Source: Streptomyces sp. CBMA29
GTDB lineage: Bacteria; Actinomycetota; Actinomycetes; Streptomycetales; Streptomycetaceae
Direction: 5' to 3'
Length of the DNA stretch: 55,602 nucleotides
Assembly (NCBI RefSeq): GCF_014596445.1
Contig: NZ_MECL01000071.1
Location: 1-55,602, forward strand
In this document: in pieces, positions 55,458 to 55,602 of the stretch
Layout: each line of letters starts with the position of its first letter
Position numbering within the stretch: the stretch's first letter is position 1
Program-made: the position numbers and the translations under genes
The notes under the pieces: generated by a model
Told to the model about the DNA's origin: nothing
What the model saw: the letters and a program-made list of their open reading frames with translations, nothing else
Databases searched by the model: none

Positions 55458-55544
55458 GGTCGTACTCCTTGCGTGTCCGTAACCGGTGGGCCAGAAAGAA
55501 GGGCGGTGAAAGAGGGTGAGGGGAGTGGGGGCAGTGAGGGGAGT

Positions 55545-55602
55545 TCAGAAACGGCCGCCGCCGCCCATCCGGCCGCGGGTCTGGCCGCCGCCGAAACTGC
55601 CG
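55545..55602 (-). CDS. Partial C-terminus, probable TPM-domain protein
   Basis: The last 18 residues before TGA at 55545-55547 read GSFGGGQTRGRMGGGGRF. A Gly-rich RMGGGGRF end beside pspA is what I remember for TPM-domain membrane proteins in streptomycetes. Most of the gene lies beyond the window. Confidence 0.55.
   Translation of the reverse strand, partial: GSFGGGQTRGRMGGGGRF

Overview
The window looks like a piece of a Streptomyces-type actinomycete chromosome. It is very GC-rich, has many GTG starts, several genes with a -10 box about 6-7 nt before the start codon (leaderless arrangement), and a typical set of families (WhiB, DUF1707, DUF4245, DUF1996, SpoIIE-type phosphatases, PpgK). 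I see no tRNA, rRNA, CRISPR array, transposase or integrase.

Region 1 (1-20.6 kb) is mostly conserved chromosome. It holds a methyltransferase, a DUF402 protein, class II fumarase (fumC), a DoxX membrane protein, then a secreted polysaccharide-degradation group (clan GH-A hydrolase with F5/8-C domain, beta-helix protein, DUF1996 protein). Two perfect LacI-type palindromes precede the last two transcription units. Next come class I iron-sulfur fumarase, DUF1707, WhiB, GlpX, DUF4245, a RutE-like reductase, xseA-xseB, ispH, ppgK and ychF. The order fumB-DUF1707-whiB-glpX-DUF4245 matches my memory of the S. coelicolor SCO5044-5048 region.

Region 2 (20.6-44 kb) is accessory. It has a VapBC-like toxin-antitoxin pair with an operator-like palindrome and a surface protein of the choice-of-anchor A type. 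The main item is a compact four-gene operon at 23.4-31.8 kb: a 1826-aa STAND NTPase with about 28 TPR-like repeats and an uncharacterised C-terminal beta-rich domain, a CHAT caspase-like protease with intact His/Cys dyad, a GHSLGG alpha/beta hydrolase, and a small one-TM protein resembling effector-associated constant component 1 (EACC1). I read it as an NTP-dependent biological-conflict (probably anti-phage, self-killing) system. A TetR gene and a divergent membrane-protein gene share a perfect 21-bp inverted repeat. A second looser cluster (33.2-43.3 kb) holds an atypical response-regulator-like protein, a 930-aa protein with a C-terminal ADP-ribosyltransferase-like domain, a membrane protein with a ChW-like domain, a membrane-anchored ricin-type lectin, a STAND ATPase with C-terminal helix-turn-helix and a GntR regulator.

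Region 3 (43.4-55.6 kb) holds a GH18 chitinase whose leaderless promoter carries a DasR-type site between -35 and -10, a DUF4190 membrane protein, a GntR/UTRA regulator, an RpiB-like isomerase, a SPOR-like small protein, a Nudix hydrolase, an alpha/beta hydrolase, two tandem PAS/GAF/PP2C/HATPase regulators, PspA and the C-terminal end of a probable TPM-domain protein.

All family assignments come from reading motifs in the translated sequence; no database search was run.
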